Assembly (NCBI RefSeq): GCF_902804475.1
Contig: NZ_CADCSU010000114.1
Coordinates: 1 to 64,000 of the forward strand
Source of the DNA: Flavobacterium bizetiae
Lineage (GTDB): Bacteria > Bacteroidota > Bacteroidia > Flavobacteriales > Flavobacteriaceae
Length of the DNA stretch: 64,000 bases
Direction of reading: 5' to 3'
Both the position numbers and the translations under genes were made by a program. Every line of letters begins with the position of its first letter. The first letter of the stretch is position 1. The notes beneath the pieces are model-generated. The model made no database searches and was not told the DNA's origin. It saw only the letters and a list, made by a program, of their open reading frames with translations. Shown piece after piece: positions 1 through 9,606 of the stretch.

Positions 1-13
1 ATATTTATGTTTG

Positions 14-27
14 TGTAATCGATTACA
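14..27. promoter_or_regulatory. LacI/GalR-type operator candidate upstream of the susC-like gene
   Basis: TGTAATCGATTACA is a perfect 14-bp palindrome with the central CG typical of LacI/GalR-family operators. It lies about 157 bp upstream of the SusC-like start. Sugar-utilisation loci of Bacteroidota are often controlled by LacI-family proteins, so this is probably the PUL operator. No LacI gene is inside the window, and the site could also serve a gene to the left. No clear TAnnTTTG box was found between it and the gene. Confidence 0.55.
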
Positions 28-183
28 ACTTTTTATTACAGCATTAAAAACCACAGTCTTTTTATTGAATTAAACAGACGTAATGCTAGGCTTAGGATTA
101 TTTTGATCAATAAAAAGTTAGAAAGATTAAACCTTAAAAAACCACTTAAAACAATAAACTATTAATAACTTAAACAATCAACC

Positions 184-3100
184 ATGAATTTTAAAGATTT
201 ATTTAACAAAGGAACCAATTGTTGCTTTGCAGTTGTTTTCTTATTGTGTTTACTGACGGGCAATCGAATGAATGCTCAGACTGTAATACTCGAAGGAACG
301 GTGAGAGATGCTGCAGGATTAACTTTACCCGGTGTTAATGTATTAGAAAAAGGAACAAAAAATGGTGTCTCTACAGATTTTGACGGGCATTACAAAATAA
401 AACTTTCAAGTCCTAAAGCTATCTTGACATATTCTTTTTTAGGTTTTAAAGCTAAAGAAGTTGCTGTTGCGGGAAAAACGAAAATAGATGTCGTATTAGT
501 TGAAGACTCTAATGAATTAAACGAAGTTGTTGTTGTTGGATACGGAACAGTAAAAAAATCAGATTTAACCGGAGCAGTTTCTACTTTATCTGGTAATGAT
601 TTGAAAAAGATTCCTGTTGCCAGTGTTGCTGAAGCTTTAACTGGTCGTGTGGCGGGTGTTAACGTAACTTCTTCTGAAGGATCTCCGGATTCAGAGATTA
701 AAATTAGAGTTCGTGGAGGTGGATCATTAACACAAGACAGTTCTCCTTTAATTATAGTTGATGGTTTTCCTGTTAATAGTTTAAATGATATTTCGTCTTC
801 AGATATTGAAAACATGACGATATTGAAAGATGCTTCTTCGACTGCAATTTACGGGTCAAGAGGTGCAAATGGAGTTATTATCGTAACCACTAAAAAAGGT
901 AAAGACGGAAAAATAGCAGTGAATTTTAATATGTTTTATGGTATGAAAAACATGGTCAATCAGATCGATGTTTTACAACCTGATGATTTTGTAAAATGGC
1001 AATATGAATATGCTCTTTTAGCAAAAGGAAAAACCGATTCTTACGAACAGTATTTTGGTAATTGGCAGGATCGTGATATGTATCAGGGTGTTAAAGGTAC
1101 TAATTGGCAAAAACAAATTTACGGTCGTACAGGAGAAGTTCAGAGCCGTGATTTAGGAATTCGTGGCGGATCAGATAAAATTAATTATAATTTTAATTAT
1201 GCTCACTATGATGAAAAAGCAATCATGGTAGGTTCTGATTTTAAAAGAAACAATTTATCGCTTTCCTTAAATAGTAAAGCAACTAATAAAATAGATCTTA
1301 CGTTTACTATGCGTTATTCTGATACCGAGATAAATGGTGGTGGAAGCAATGAGCAAAAAGAAAATCCGGCTGATTCACGTATGAAACACGTTGTAGGATA
1401 TGCACCAATACCAATGCCAGGCTTAACTACAGATGATACAGATGAAGCAAGTTCAGGATATTTGGTTTATCCGTTTGTTGCTGTGGCAGATACAGATCGT
1501 CAGCAGTTGAGAAAAAATTTCAATATGTTGGGAAGTTTTTCATGGAAACTGGCAGACGGACTTACGTTTAAAACAGAATTAGGATTAGATAATTATAATT
1601 ATCTGGATTATCGTTTTTACGGGCGCTCTACTTTTTATGCGAGAAATACTCCCACTTTAGAACACAGAGGTATGCCATCGCTATTGATGTCGGATCGTAA
1701 AGATTACCGTTTTAGAAATGCTAATACGCTGAATTATGATTTGAAAAAAATCATGGGAAAAAATCATAGTTTAAAAGTGCTTGTTGGAGAAGAATCAATT
1801 GATTATCGTAGAACTGATGTATCTTCTACAATCGAAGGTTTGCCAAACTTCTTTGATTTAAATCAATCGATACATCTTACTTCACAAGGATCACCTCGTA
1901 TTGTAGATAACTTTTATTTTCCAGACGATAAATTGCTTTCTTTCTTCGGACGTGTAAATTATGATTATAAAGACCGTTACCTTTTTACAGCTACTTATCG
2001 TGCAGACGGTTCAAGTAAATTCTTAGGAAGCAATAAATGGGGATTTTTTCCGGCAGCAGCAGTAGCATGGAAAATTTCAGAAGAAAGTTTCATGAAAGAA
2101 ATTTCATGGATAAATGCTCTTAAATTAAGGTTGAGTTATGGAGAATCAGGAAATAACAATATTCCAACAGGTCAGACTATTCAAAGTTATAATGCTAATA
2201 ATAGTACATGGATCAATAATTCAGGTAATTATTGGGCACCATCTGTAGTATTGGCAAATCCTGATTTAAAGTGGGAAACTACTGTTACACAAAACTTAGG
2301 TTTAGATTTTGATTTTCTAAAAGGTCGTATCTACGGTTCTTTTGAACTTTATAAAAATGTAACTCAGGATCTTTTGATCAATTTCCCGATAAGCGGAACA
2401 GGTTATTCTACTCAATATAGAAATATGGGAGAAACTCAAAATACTGGTTTCGAAGCTACTTTGAATTTGGTAGCCATTCAAAAAGCAGATTACGGATTGA
2501 ACTTTTCATTTAATTTAGGAGTAAATAAAAATCGTATTAACTCTTTGGGTAGTATGAGTGACTTTGGTGCTGCTACTGCATGGACTTCAGGATTAGGAAA
2601 TGATTATTCTGTAGCTGTTGGATCACCAATAGGGATGATGTACGGTTATAAGAGCGATGGACGTTATGAGGTTTCAGACTTTGATTATGTTGGTGGTAAA
2701 TATGTTCTGAAAACAGGTGTTGCAAATGCATCAACAGTTGTTGGAGCGGTACAGCCTGGTTATATGAAACTAAAAGATTTAAATGGCGATGGCGTAGTAG
2801 ATAGTAAAGATCAAACTGTAATTGGAAATTCGAATCCAAAATATACAGGAGGTTTTGTATTAAATGCCAATGCATATGGTTTTGATTTATCTGCAGCTTT
2901 CAATTTTAGTGTTGGTAATGATATTTACAATGCCAATAAAGTTGAGTTTACAACTTCTAACCCAAACAACGGACAATATAGAAATCTAAGTTCTGAAATG
3001 GCCGACGGTCAAAGATGGACTAATATTGATGCATCAGGTCAGTTAGTGACAGATCCTGCGACTTTAACTGCTCTAAATGCAAATACTACAATGTGGTCTC

Positions 3101-3390
3101 CATACATGAGAAACTTTGTTATTAGTGACTGGGCAATCGAAGACGGATCATTTTTAAGATTGAATACTTTGACTTTAGGATATACTACTCCAAAATCGCT
3201 TACTTCTGCATTGGGTATTTCTAAATTGAGATTTTATGGTACTGCAAGTAATGTTTTTCTAATTACTAATTATTCTGGTCCTGATCCTGAGGTTTCAACA
3301 AAAAGAGCAACGCCTCTTACTCCGGGTGTAGATTATTCAGCATATCCGCGTAGCAGACAATTTGTTTTTGGTTTAAACCTTAATTTTTAA
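184..3390 (+). CDS. SusC/RagA-family TonB-linked outer membrane protein
   Basis: This is a 1068-residue outer-membrane transporter that imports oligosaccharides together with the SusD partner encoded just downstream. A signal peptide covers about residues 1-31, ending in NAQ. A CarboxypepD_reg-like domain follows (about 35-108), then the SusC signature LNEVVVVGYGTVKKSDLTGA at about 112-131, a plug domain and a long beta-barrel ending in aromatic Phe (GLNLNF). A DLNGDGVVD segment near residue 860 is a common SusC feature. The ATG start gives a proper signal peptide. The SusD-like gene starts 16 bp later, so the two are co-transcribed. The substrate cannot be read from this protein; the third gene suggests pectin or another uronic-acid glycan. 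The family call is very secure. Confidence 0.96.
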   Translation: MNFKDLFNKGTNCCFAVVFLLCLLTGNRMNAQTVILEGTVRDAAGLTLPGVNVLEKGTKNGVSTDFDGHYKIKLSSPKAILTYSFLGFKAKEVAVAGKTKIDVVLVEDSNELNEVVVVGYGTVKKSDLTGAVSTLSGNDLKKIPVASVAEALTGRVAGVNVTSSEGSPDSEIKIRVRGGGSLTQDSSPLIIVDGFPVNSLNDISSSDIENMTILKDASSTAIYGSRGANGVIIVTTKKGKDGKIAVNFNMFYGMKNMVNQIDVLQPDDFVKWQYEYALLAKGKTDSYEQYFGNWQDRDMYQGVKGTNWQKQIYGRTGEVQSRDLGIRGGSDKINYNFNYAHYDEKAIMVGSDFKRNNLSLSLNSKATNKIDLTFTMRYSDTEINGGGSNEQKENPADSRMKHVVGYAPIPMPGLTTDDTDEASSGYLVYPFVAVADTDRQQLRKNFNMLGSFSWKLADGLTFKTELGLDNYNYLDYRFYGRSTFYARNTPTLEHRGMPSLLMSDRKDYRFRNANTLNYDLKKIMGKNHSLKVLVGEESIDYRRTDVSSTIEGLPNFFDLNQSIHLTSQGSPRIVDNFYFPDDKLLSFFGRVNYDYKDRYLFTATYRADGSSKFLGSNKWGFFPAAAVAWKISEESFMKEISWINALKLRLSYGESGNNNIPTGQTIQSYNANNSTWINNSGNYWAPSVVLANPDLKWETTVTQNLGLDFDFLKGRIYGSFELYKNVTQDLLINFPISGTGYSTQYRNMGETQNTGFEATLNLVAIQKADYGLNFSFNLGVNKNRINSLGSMSDFGAATAWTSGLGNDYSVAVGSPIGMMYGYKSDGRYEVSDFDYVGGKYVLKTGVANASTVVGAVQPGYMKLKDLNGDGVVDSKDQTVIGNSNPKYTGGFVLNANAYGFDLSAAFNFSVGNDIYNANKVEFTTSNPNNGQYRNLSSEMADGQRWTNIDASGQLVTDPATLTALNANTTMWSPYMRNFVISDWAIEDGSFLRLNTLTLGYTTPKSLTSALGISKLRFYGTASNVFLITNYSGPDPEVSTKRATPLTPGVDYSAYPRSRQFVFGLNLNF

Positions 3391-3406
3391 TTTAAAAAGC
3401 ATCAAG

Positions 3407-5224
3407 ATGAAACATAAAATAATAATAGCAGGATTAATAATAGCAGGACTTTTTACGTCTTGCCAGGAAGATTATTTAGACGCTCCGGCTCAATCAACAT
3501 TAGACGAAGCATTAATTTTTTCAACTCCGGGATTAGCCAAAGATGCCGTTAATGGAATTAAAATCACATTTGGAGATACGAATTCATACAGAGGTCGTTT
3601 TTTACCTTTTTATGGATTAAACACAGATACAGAATGGTATAATTCAGGAGAAACTACGTCTAATGACAAACCTGATTTGACCAATTATGATGCAAAATCA
3701 AATAACAGCCAAATGGACCTTATCGAAACTCCAGGTGGGGGTGGAGGTAACCCGTGGACCTCAATGTACAGAGGAATCGAGCGTGCGAATCTTTGTATTC
3801 GTGGTTTACGCACTTACGGTAATCCTGTAGCTGGTTCTGAATTGGGCTATCTTTTAGGAGAAGCTTTAACTTTAAGAGCGATTTTTTATTCTGATTTAAT
3901 CAAACAACATGGTGATGTACCAGCCCGTTTTGAACCGGTTAATTCACAAACATTATACTTGCCAAGAACAAATCGTGATGTAATTTACAAACAAATTATT
4001 CAGGATTTGGGTGAGGCAGCAAATTTGGTTCCATGGCCTAATGAAAGTACAGCTACAAGTACAGTAGAAGGAATTAATAAAGCTTTTGTAAAAGGACTTC
4101 GCGCACGTTTAGCTTTGGCTGCAAGCGGCTACCAACAGTATAAAGATGGTGTGAGAAGAAGTACTGATCCGGATCTTTCGGTAGCAAACATGTACAGACT
4201 GGCACTTGATGAAACCCGTTCAGTAATTGCAAGTGGTAAGGCAAATCTAAATCCATCTTTTGAAACTCTTTGGAAAAATGTAAATAAAGAAGTTTTAACT
4301 GCCGGCGGAGAATCTCTTTGGGAGATACCATTTGGTGCCGGTAGAGGTAAAATGTTAATTAGTTTTGCTGTTCTTCATAATGCTATAGATCAATATCAAA
4401 CTGGCGGTACGAGCATTGGAGGTTCTGCAGGACCATTACCAACTGTTTTTTATGACTATGATGTAAAAGATACACGTAGAGATGTTACTTGTGTTCCTTA
4501 CGCATACGGTAAAGCGGTAAATGGAAAAGCACAGCAAGAATTAGGTGTTATAAACAAATGGTATTTTGGGAAATATCGCATTGAGTGGATGAACCGTATT
4601 CTTAATAATAAAGATGATGACGGTATAAACAAAGTGTATATGCGTTACGCTGAAGTACTTTTAATTGCGGCTGAAGCAGCAAATGAATTAGAAGGACCGG
4701 GTGCAGCTGCTCCGTATTTAAAAGAAGTACGCAGAAGAGCATTTGCTGCTGCTGATCAGGCTCAAAAAGTAGATGCTTATGTAGATGCTTTTAGCGGAAA
4801 AGAAGCAATGTTTCAGGCGATTGTTGACGAAAATAAATACGAGCTTACAGGAGAAATGGAGCGTAAGCAACAACTTATTCGCTGGAATTTACTGAAAACG
4901 AATTTGGATCTGGCGAAAGAAAAAATGTTCAACTTACAACGACGTAGCGGAGAATATGCCACTGTACCAACGGATTTATATTATAAGTATAAAGAAGATA
5001 ATGAAACACTAATTGTGTATGGTTTAAATAAAGGAGAAACTCAAAATCCGGGTGCTGGTTATACTCTTTTTGTTGATAGTAAAGGAGCAAGTGCATGGAA
5101 TGTTTTGAAAGATGATAAGATAAATTCACTTTATAAATTAGGCGTTAATCCGGATACAAAACAATATTGGCCAATATGGGAATCACTTATAAATACTAGT
5201 AACGGACAATTAGTCAATTATTAG
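3407..5224 (+). CDS. SusD/RagB-family nutrient-binding outer membrane lipoprotein
   Basis: This 605-residue surface lipoprotein is the glycan-binding lid of the SusC transporter. The signal peptide ends in a lipobox with Cys19 (GLFTSCQED), followed by acidic residues that fit export to the surface. The N-terminal part (TPGLAKDAVNGI and following) and the C-terminal part with RYAEVLLIAAEAANE around residues 408-422 are typical of SusD TPR-like helices. It is second in the operon, 16 bp after susC and 46 bp before the third gene. A glycine-rich stretch (TPGGGGGNPW) near residue 108 is a loop before the helical core. The family is secure; the ligand is inferred only from context. Confidence 0.95.
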   Translation: MKHKIIIAGLIIAGLFTSCQEDYLDAPAQSTLDEALIFSTPGLAKDAVNGIKITFGDTNSYRGRFLPFYGLNTDTEWYNSGETTSNDKPDLTNYDAKSNNSQMDLIETPGGGGGNPWTSMYRGIERANLCIRGLRTYGNPVAGSELGYLLGEALTLRAIFYSDLIKQHGDVPARFEPVNSQTLYLPRTNRDVIYKQIIQDLGEAANLVPWPNESTATSTVEGINKAFVKGLRARLALAASGYQQYKDGVRRSTDPDLSVANMYRLALDETRSVIASGKANLNPSFETLWKNVNKEVLTAGGESLWEIPFGAGRGKMLISFAVLHNAIDQYQTGGTSIGGSAGPLPTVFYDYDVKDTRRDVTCVPYAYGKAVNGKAQQELGVINKWYFGKYRIEWMNRILNNKDDDGINKVYMRYAEVLLIAAEAANELEGPGAAAPYLKEVRRRAFAAADQAQKVDAYVDAFSGKEAMFQAIVDENKYELTGEMERKQQLIRWNLLKTNLDLAKEKMFNLQRRSGEYATVPTDLYYKYKEDNETLIVYGLNKGETQNPGAGYTLFVDSKGASAWNVLKDDKINSLYKLGVNPDTKQYWPIWESLINTSNGQLVNY

Positions 5225-5270
5225 AGTGTAGTGTTTCGCAAATCAAATATTAATAATAGTATAACTTATT

Positions 5271-6839
5271 ATGAAGACAAAATATATATTAAAAGGATTA
5301 CTGGCCACATTGGTGATGTTACTTGTTTTTTCCGGCTGTGAAAGTTACAATGAAGCAGTAGTAGACGATATAGGAGCAAGCAGAGAATTTTCTCCAATCG
5401 GGTTAACTACAAGAATTAGAAATCAGACTACAGTCGAATTAAATTGGACTGTAAAAGACGAGGAAGTGGCCAATTATTATGTGGTAGAATTTAGTGCAGA
5501 TGATCCTGATTTTAAAACAATCTATAAAACGGTTAAAGTAGCACCTAAAGAACTTCCTATACAAGTGCAGTTAGAAGGAGAAACCGTTTATTCGATCAGA
5601 GTAAAAGCAGTAAGCGCGACTGGATTAGAAGATTCTAAATGGTCTGTTACAACGGCGACAACATTAACAGAACAACTTTATCTTGCTTCTGTAGATGGAG
5701 ATATTGATGCAAAGCAGGTTACGTTAAGATGGCCAGCTAATAGCAATGTTACTCAAATTGTGTTGAGTCCGGGAAATATTACACATACTATTACTTCTGA
5801 AGAAAAAGCTAATGGTATTGCTGTTATTACAGGATTAACAAGTGAAACTGCCTATACAGCTACTTTGTTTAATGGAACGAAGAAAAGAGGTGACAAAGCA
5901 TTTACTACCGGAATAGATATAGGAACTGGTATTTTGGTTAGAAGTACAGATGATTTAATGCAAAAAATTGCGGATGCAGCATCAGGATCTGTATTAGTTT
6001 TAGAGCCTGGTGATTATTTGGCGGACAATCAAATAGGAGCGATTACTTTAAACAAATCAATTACGTTAAGAGGACTTCGTAGTTTTGACAGACCAAAACT
6101 TCATGTGAATTTTGCATTATCAAATGGGGCAGCTAACTTGAGTTTGATAGATCTGGATTTAAAAGGCGATAAAGGATCTGGTGGAGTTTCAGTTATAAAA
6201 TTTAACGACAACAATGTCACTTATGGTTCTGTTTTAATAAGCGGTTGTAACATACATGATTATGGAGTGTCATTAATAAGTGCAAATTTAAGCGCAGCGA
6301 GAATCACTTCTATAATAGTAGATAATACTGTTGTTACAAATGTATTAACAGTTGGTGGTGAATTTATAGATTTAAGAGGTTCATATCTTGGACAGCTTAC
6401 TCTTAAAAACAGTACTTTTAATAATTGCGCAACAGCAAGATATTTTATTCGTATGGATGCAGGTCTTACTGGCGTAACTAACAATATATTAATTGATAGC
6501 TGTACTATATCTAATCCAAACATGGTGGCTACGAATGCAAATTCAATTTTATATATTCGTTTTGCTAGTAATGCAATAATTATTAAAAACACATTGTTTG
6601 CAAACACGCTTGCACCATACACAAGAGAAAATGTTACTGCGAATCCGACATTCTCAGGTAATAATTATTTCAATACACCAAATTTAAATGGTAATGTTAA
6701 CGCAATTGGAAATAATAGACCCGATGCAACCGGAACAGCATTAAACCCTCAATTTGGAAATGCTGCAGGAGGTGATTTTACAATCAATAATCAAACTTTA
6801 AAAGACAATGGGGTTGGTGACCCACGTTGGATAAAATAG
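5271..6839 (+). CDS. Surface lipoprotein with Fn3 and right-handed beta-helix region (DUF5123/DUF4957-like)
   Basis: This is a 522-residue lipoprotein with lipobox Cys23 (LVFSGCESY). Two fibronectin type III-like modules occupy roughly residues 40-130 and 135-212. From about 225 on the sequence looks like a parallel beta-helix with repeated short strands and Asn ladders (for example NKSITLRGLRSFDRPKL, SLIDLDLKGD, LKNSTFNNC). That architecture matches DUF4957/DUF5123 proteins found third in SusC/SusD operons of pectin loci. It may be a surface glycan-binding protein, or a pectate-lyase-like fold without activity; I see no lyase catalytic motif. It ends the operon and a strong terminator follows. 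The assignment rests on recalled family architecture, so the substrate is tentative. Confidence 0.8.
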   Translation: MKTKYILKGLLATLVMLLVFSGCESYNEAVVDDIGASREFSPIGLTTRIRNQTTVELNWTVKDEEVANYYVVEFSADDPDFKTIYKTVKVAPKELPIQVQLEGETVYSIRVKAVSATGLEDSKWSVTTATTLTEQLYLASVDGDIDAKQVTLRWPANSNVTQIVLSPGNITHTITSEEKANGIAVITGLTSETAYTATLFNGTKKRGDKAFTTGIDIGTGILVRSTDDLMQKIADAASGSVLVLEPGDYLADNQIGAITLNKSITLRGLRSFDRPKLHVNFALSNGAANLSLIDLDLKGDKGSGGVSVIKFNDNNVTYGSVLISGCNIHDYGVSLISANLSAARITSIIVDNTVVTNVLTVGGEFIDLRGSYLGQLTLKNSTFNNCATARYFIRMDAGLTGVTNNILIDSCTISNPNMVATNANSILYIRFASNAIIIKNTLFANTLAPYTRENVTANPTFSGNNYFNTPNLNGNVNAIGNNRPDATGTALNPQFGNAAGGDFTINNQTLKDNGVGDPRWIK

Positions 6840-6863
6840 TTCGTTTTTTAAGTATTAGTTAGA

Positions 6864-6899
6864 AAAAAGGGATGTAGTCTAAAAACTACATCCCTTTTT
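6864..6899. terminator. Bidirectional intrinsic terminator
   Basis: A perfect 15-bp hairpin (arms 6864-6878 and 6885-6899, loop CTAAAA) is flanked by A- and T-runs. It can end the PUL operon on the + strand and, less strongly, the minus-strand pentapeptide gene. Confidence 0.9.
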
Positions 6900-6957
6900 G
6901 TTTTAAAGTCAAGATAAAAAAGCTGAGACTAAAAACTGCGACTGAAAACTTTAAAAA

Positions 6958-7530
6958 CTACTCAATATCCAAATCAAATTTTTCTAATAATCCTGCAAGA
7001 GCAGTATGAGAAACTTTGGTTCTTTTAATTTTATTTTCGGCCGGATCAAAAGTATAATTTCGTGAAGACCTGAAATCAGTTTTTTCTAAAATACAATCCT
7101 GAAAAGTAGCATTCGCAAGATCACAATTTTTAAAAACAGACAAAGACAAATCAGTATTAGAGAAATCGACATCTTTGAGGGAACAATCGATGAAGTTGGT
7201 TTTCTTTAGTTTTTTATAAATAAAAGTAGAATAATCAAGAAGGCAATCCTGAAAAGACATTGAAAATAAAAAGCTATTGCTGGCACTAAAATCAAGTCCC
7301 ATTAATTTACAGCCTATAAATTTAATATTCTTTAACCCTGTATTTCTAAGAACAGAAAGTGAGAGATTACAATTCTTAAAAGTACAATCCAGAAAATCGA
7401 TATAACTAAAATCGCTTTTAGAAAAGTTGCAATTGATAAACTCGCAGTTTACAAATTCGTTATCAGATAATTTCTGGTCAGAATAATCAATAGTGTCAAA
7501 AGTTTTGTTCTGGTGCAATGCAGCTTCCAT
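6958..7530 (-). CDS. Pentapeptide-repeat protein
   Basis: This 190-residue protein consists almost entirely of pentapeptide repeats, with Phe or Leu recurring every five residues (FVNCEFINCNFSKSDF, then FLDCTFKNCNL, and so on) from about residue 24 to 160. Such proteins fold as a square right-handed beta-helix. The layout is like the Qnr/McbG group that mimics DNA and protects gyrase, but many relatives have unknown roles and sequence reading cannot decide. Cys is unusually frequent at the i+1/i+2 positions, as in many Bacteroidota members. There is no signal peptide, so it is cytoplasmic. It is encoded 43 bp after the small hypothetical gene at 7574 on the same strand. Confidence 0.85.
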   Translation of the reverse strand: MEAALHQNKTFDTIDYSDQKLSDNEFVNCEFINCNFSKSDFSYIDFLDCTFKNCNLSLSVLRNTGLKNIKFIGCKLMGLDFSASNSFLFSMSFQDCLLDYSTFIYKKLKKTNFIDCSLKDVDFSNTDLSLSVFKNCDLANATFQDCILEKTDFRSSRNYTFDPAENKIKRTKVSHTALAGLLEKFDLDIE

Positions 7531-7573
7531 ATTGTTAAGTTGAGGTTTAAAAAGAAATATTTGTAAAATGAAT

Positions 7574-7774
7574 TTATTCTAATTCGATACAATCGAAAAT
7601 ATCGTTTTTCAGCGCTATTTCGTTTATTTCTTCTTCGCTGTCAATTCTTAAAATATTATCACAATCTTCCAAATCAAAATTCCATACAGAATTCGGAATC
7701 AGTTCAGAAAGTAAGGCATTTGCAAATTCTAACTTCGAATTTGTATCGACAGAAGTTTTAAAAACATAAATCAT
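7574..7774 (-). CDS. Small conserved-looking hypothetical protein (66 aa)
   Basis: The longest open frame begins with TTG at 7798. The ATG at 7774 gives MIYVFKTSVD and is the better start, yielding 66 residues. The protein is small, acidic and ends in IFDCIELE. Its beta-alpha-beta-like pattern (IYVFKTSV, a helix with LEFANALLSEL, then NILRIDS) resembles small ferredoxin-like folds such as heavy-metal-associated domains, but the CxxC metal motif is absent. I do not recognise a named family. It lies between an AraC regulator and the pentapeptide-repeat gene on the same strand. Confidence 0.6.
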   Translation of the reverse strand: MIYVFKTSVDTNSKLEFANALLSELIPNSVWNFDLEDCDNILRIDSEEEINEIALKNDIFDCIELE

Positions 7775-7844
7775 AATTCGCTTTTTTTTACTTGGCAAAT
7801 TTCAATAAATGCTTTCCGATTTGATAGGATTCTGCAAGCAATAA

Positions 7845-8765
7845 TTAGGACTTATCAATCAATTTTCGATACTGAACAGGAGTAATACTTTCGTGTTTTT
7901 TAAAGAATCTGCTAAAGTAAGAATGATCCTCATGACCTACTTGCATTGCGATTTCACTTACAGAAAGTGTAGTTTGATAGAGTAAATATTTGGCCTCAAG
8001 TAATATGGTTTCTTCAATCCATTTGGCGGCGGATTTGCCGGTTACAGTTTTTACAGATTTGTTTAAATGATTGGGAGTAACATTGAGTAAAGAAGCATAA
8101 TAATTAACCTGATGATGTGTTTTAATATTGGTATAAATCAGCTCTTTAAATTTATTGGCAATCACCTCAGCAGCCGAAATACTTTTAGAACTTTTAACCG
8201 AATTTTTATTCATTTCATAAAACAACGTAATCAAATACGATTGAACGATGTTGAGATTTGCATTCGAAGTTTCAGAATATTCTTTTTGAAGTCGGTTCAA
8301 AATGGCTGTAATGTCAGGAACATCTTTTTGATCTAAGGTAATTTTTGGATTGCCGGAAATTTTCATGAAATCAAATTCATTAAGCATTTCTCGGCTCCCA
8401 TATTTTCTAATTAAAATATCAGGATGAAACTGGCATATAAAACCTTTATGTATATTATTGATATTGTCAAGCGAGAAAATCTGGCCAGCCGGCACCATAA
8501 TAATTTCGTTATCGGTTGTGGTATATTCCTGATAGCCCAACTTCATAACATGCTGACCTGAGGAAACAAAAATTAAGGTATGGCAAGAATGTTTAGAAGG
8601 CGGAACTGGATATTGCATCTGCATCATTTCTCCTATTTCGAGACAGAAAAAATGATCAGAATTTGATTTAAAAAGCAAATGAATAGGATTGTCCTCTCCC
8701 AGAAACTTCTCCCGAAACCCCTGCGGACTATATGTTTTTACCTTTTCATTTGTTTTACTTTTCAT
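7845..8765 (-). CDS. AraC-family transcriptional regulator
   Basis: This 306-residue regulator has an N-terminal cupin-like sensing domain (about 40-160) and a C-terminal pair of helix-turn-helix motifs (about 205-303). The second HTH carries the AraC signature (VSEIAMQVGHEDHSYFSRFF and a following CPxQYR-type TPVQYRKL). It starts 3 bp after the stop of the upstream gene at 8769 (reading leftward), so the two are probably translated from one mRNA. Neighbouring targets are not obvious; the 66-aa and pentapeptide genes downstream are candidates. Confidence 0.9.
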   Translation of the reverse strand: MKSKTNEKVKTYSPQGFREKFLGEDNPIHLLFKSNSDHFFCLEIGEMMQMQYPVPPSKHSCHTLIFVSSGQHVMKLGYQEYTTTDNEIIMVPAGQIFSLDNINNIHKGFICQFHPDILIRKYGSREMLNEFDFMKISGNPKITLDQKDVPDITAILNRLQKEYSETSNANLNIVQSYLITLFYEMNKNSVKSSKSISAAEVIANKFKELIYTNIKTHHQVNYYASLLNVTPNHLNKSVKTVTGKSAAKWIEETILLEAKYLLYQTTLSVSEIAMQVGHEDHSYFSRFFKKHESITPVQYRKLIDKS

Positions 8766-8768
8766 GGT

Positions 8769-9332
8769 TTAATAATACAATCTAAAATCGAGCAATTTGC
8801 ACAAAGCATAATGTTTTTGATACAATTCTTCAACTACTTCGGTAATGTCATCATTATCCTGATAAAGGCTAAAAAATGCTTTGTCGATGGTACTGCAACT
8901 TGCAATTTTATTATAAGTAGATCCGTAACCCGAAATGGCGCGCGCCCCGGTTATGTCCAGAAAATATTGAGCTTCTTCATCGTTTAAATCCAGTACTTTC
9001 AGGTTAGCAAAATGAATGATTTTACCTTTCATTTTGCCTTCAAAAAGTTCGGCTATTTCTTCAAGGCTGTAATAATAATCGTGAAGGCAAATGTTATTGG
9101 CTTCGCCCGGCATTACCAAATAAATAATTTCATAATCCTTAAAATTATGATCTTCATAAAGTAATACATTCAAACTTTCTTCAAGACCTTCAATCGTATC
9201 GCAGGTTTTATAAATACTTGCAATACCCTGATCAATAGCAATTTCTTCCAGGTTTTTTACTACTAGAGTCGCTTTGTCGTCGTCTACGTCTGGAACACCT
9301 TCGAGGCAGAAGATGAATTTTTCGTAATCCAT
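8769..9332 (-). CDS. Conserved hypothetical protein, DUF6642-like
   Basis: This 187-residue cytoplasmic protein is acidic and begins MDYEKFIFCLEGVPD. It alternates beta-strands and helices (YEIIYLVMPGEAN, GKIIHFANLKVL, ARAISGYGSTY), suggesting a Rossmann-like or CHAT-like alpha/beta fold. The start FIFCLEG and the central GYGS element remind me of proteins annotated DUF6642 in Flavobacteria, but I am not certain. It is transcribed with the AraC regulator that begins 3 bp downstream, so it may be that regulator's partner. There is no signal peptide or membrane segment. Confidence 0.6.
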   Translation of the reverse strand: MDYEKFIFCLEGVPDVDDDKATLVVKNLEEIAIDQGIASIYKTCDTIEGLEESLNVLLYEDHNFKDYEIIYLVMPGEANNICLHDYYYSLEEIAELFEGKMKGKIIHFANLKVLDLNDEEAQYFLDITGARAISGYGSTYNKIASCSTIDKAFFSLYQDNDDITEVVEELYQKHYALCKLLDFRLYY

Positions 9333-9511
9333 ACTATTGTGTTTGGGGTTGCTGATAAGTCTTTGTTTTCCTATCTCACAAAAGTATTTTTTATTGTCGA
9401 AAAACTGCTATCCGAAAAGTTTTTTAACGCATTTTTGACATTGAAGAAATAATCGATTCCTTATTATGAGCCCAATCTTGTCATTCTCATTTTTATGATA
9501 AAACTTTTTTT

Positions 9512-9606
9512 TAGAAGCTAATCCCGCTATCCGTTCCAATCTTTTGTGGCTCCCGATAGCTATCGGGACCGCCACAAAAGGATTTCCTCTTCTATCGGGG
9601 CTAGGA
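9512..9606. repeat. Palindromic intergenic repeat element (REP-like)
   Basis: The core is the perfect 18-bp palindrome TCCCGATAGCTATCGGGA at 9551-9568, nested in an outer inverted repeat CTTTTGTGGC/GCCACAAAAG (9541-9550 and 9571-9580). A further TATCGGGGCTAG lies to the right and GCTAATCCCGCTATCCG to the left. From memory, nearly identical elements recur between genes in Flavobacterium genomes. The surrounding gap 9333-9764 holds no credible gene; an open frame at 9408-9695 is only a reading of this element. Confidence 0.8.
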
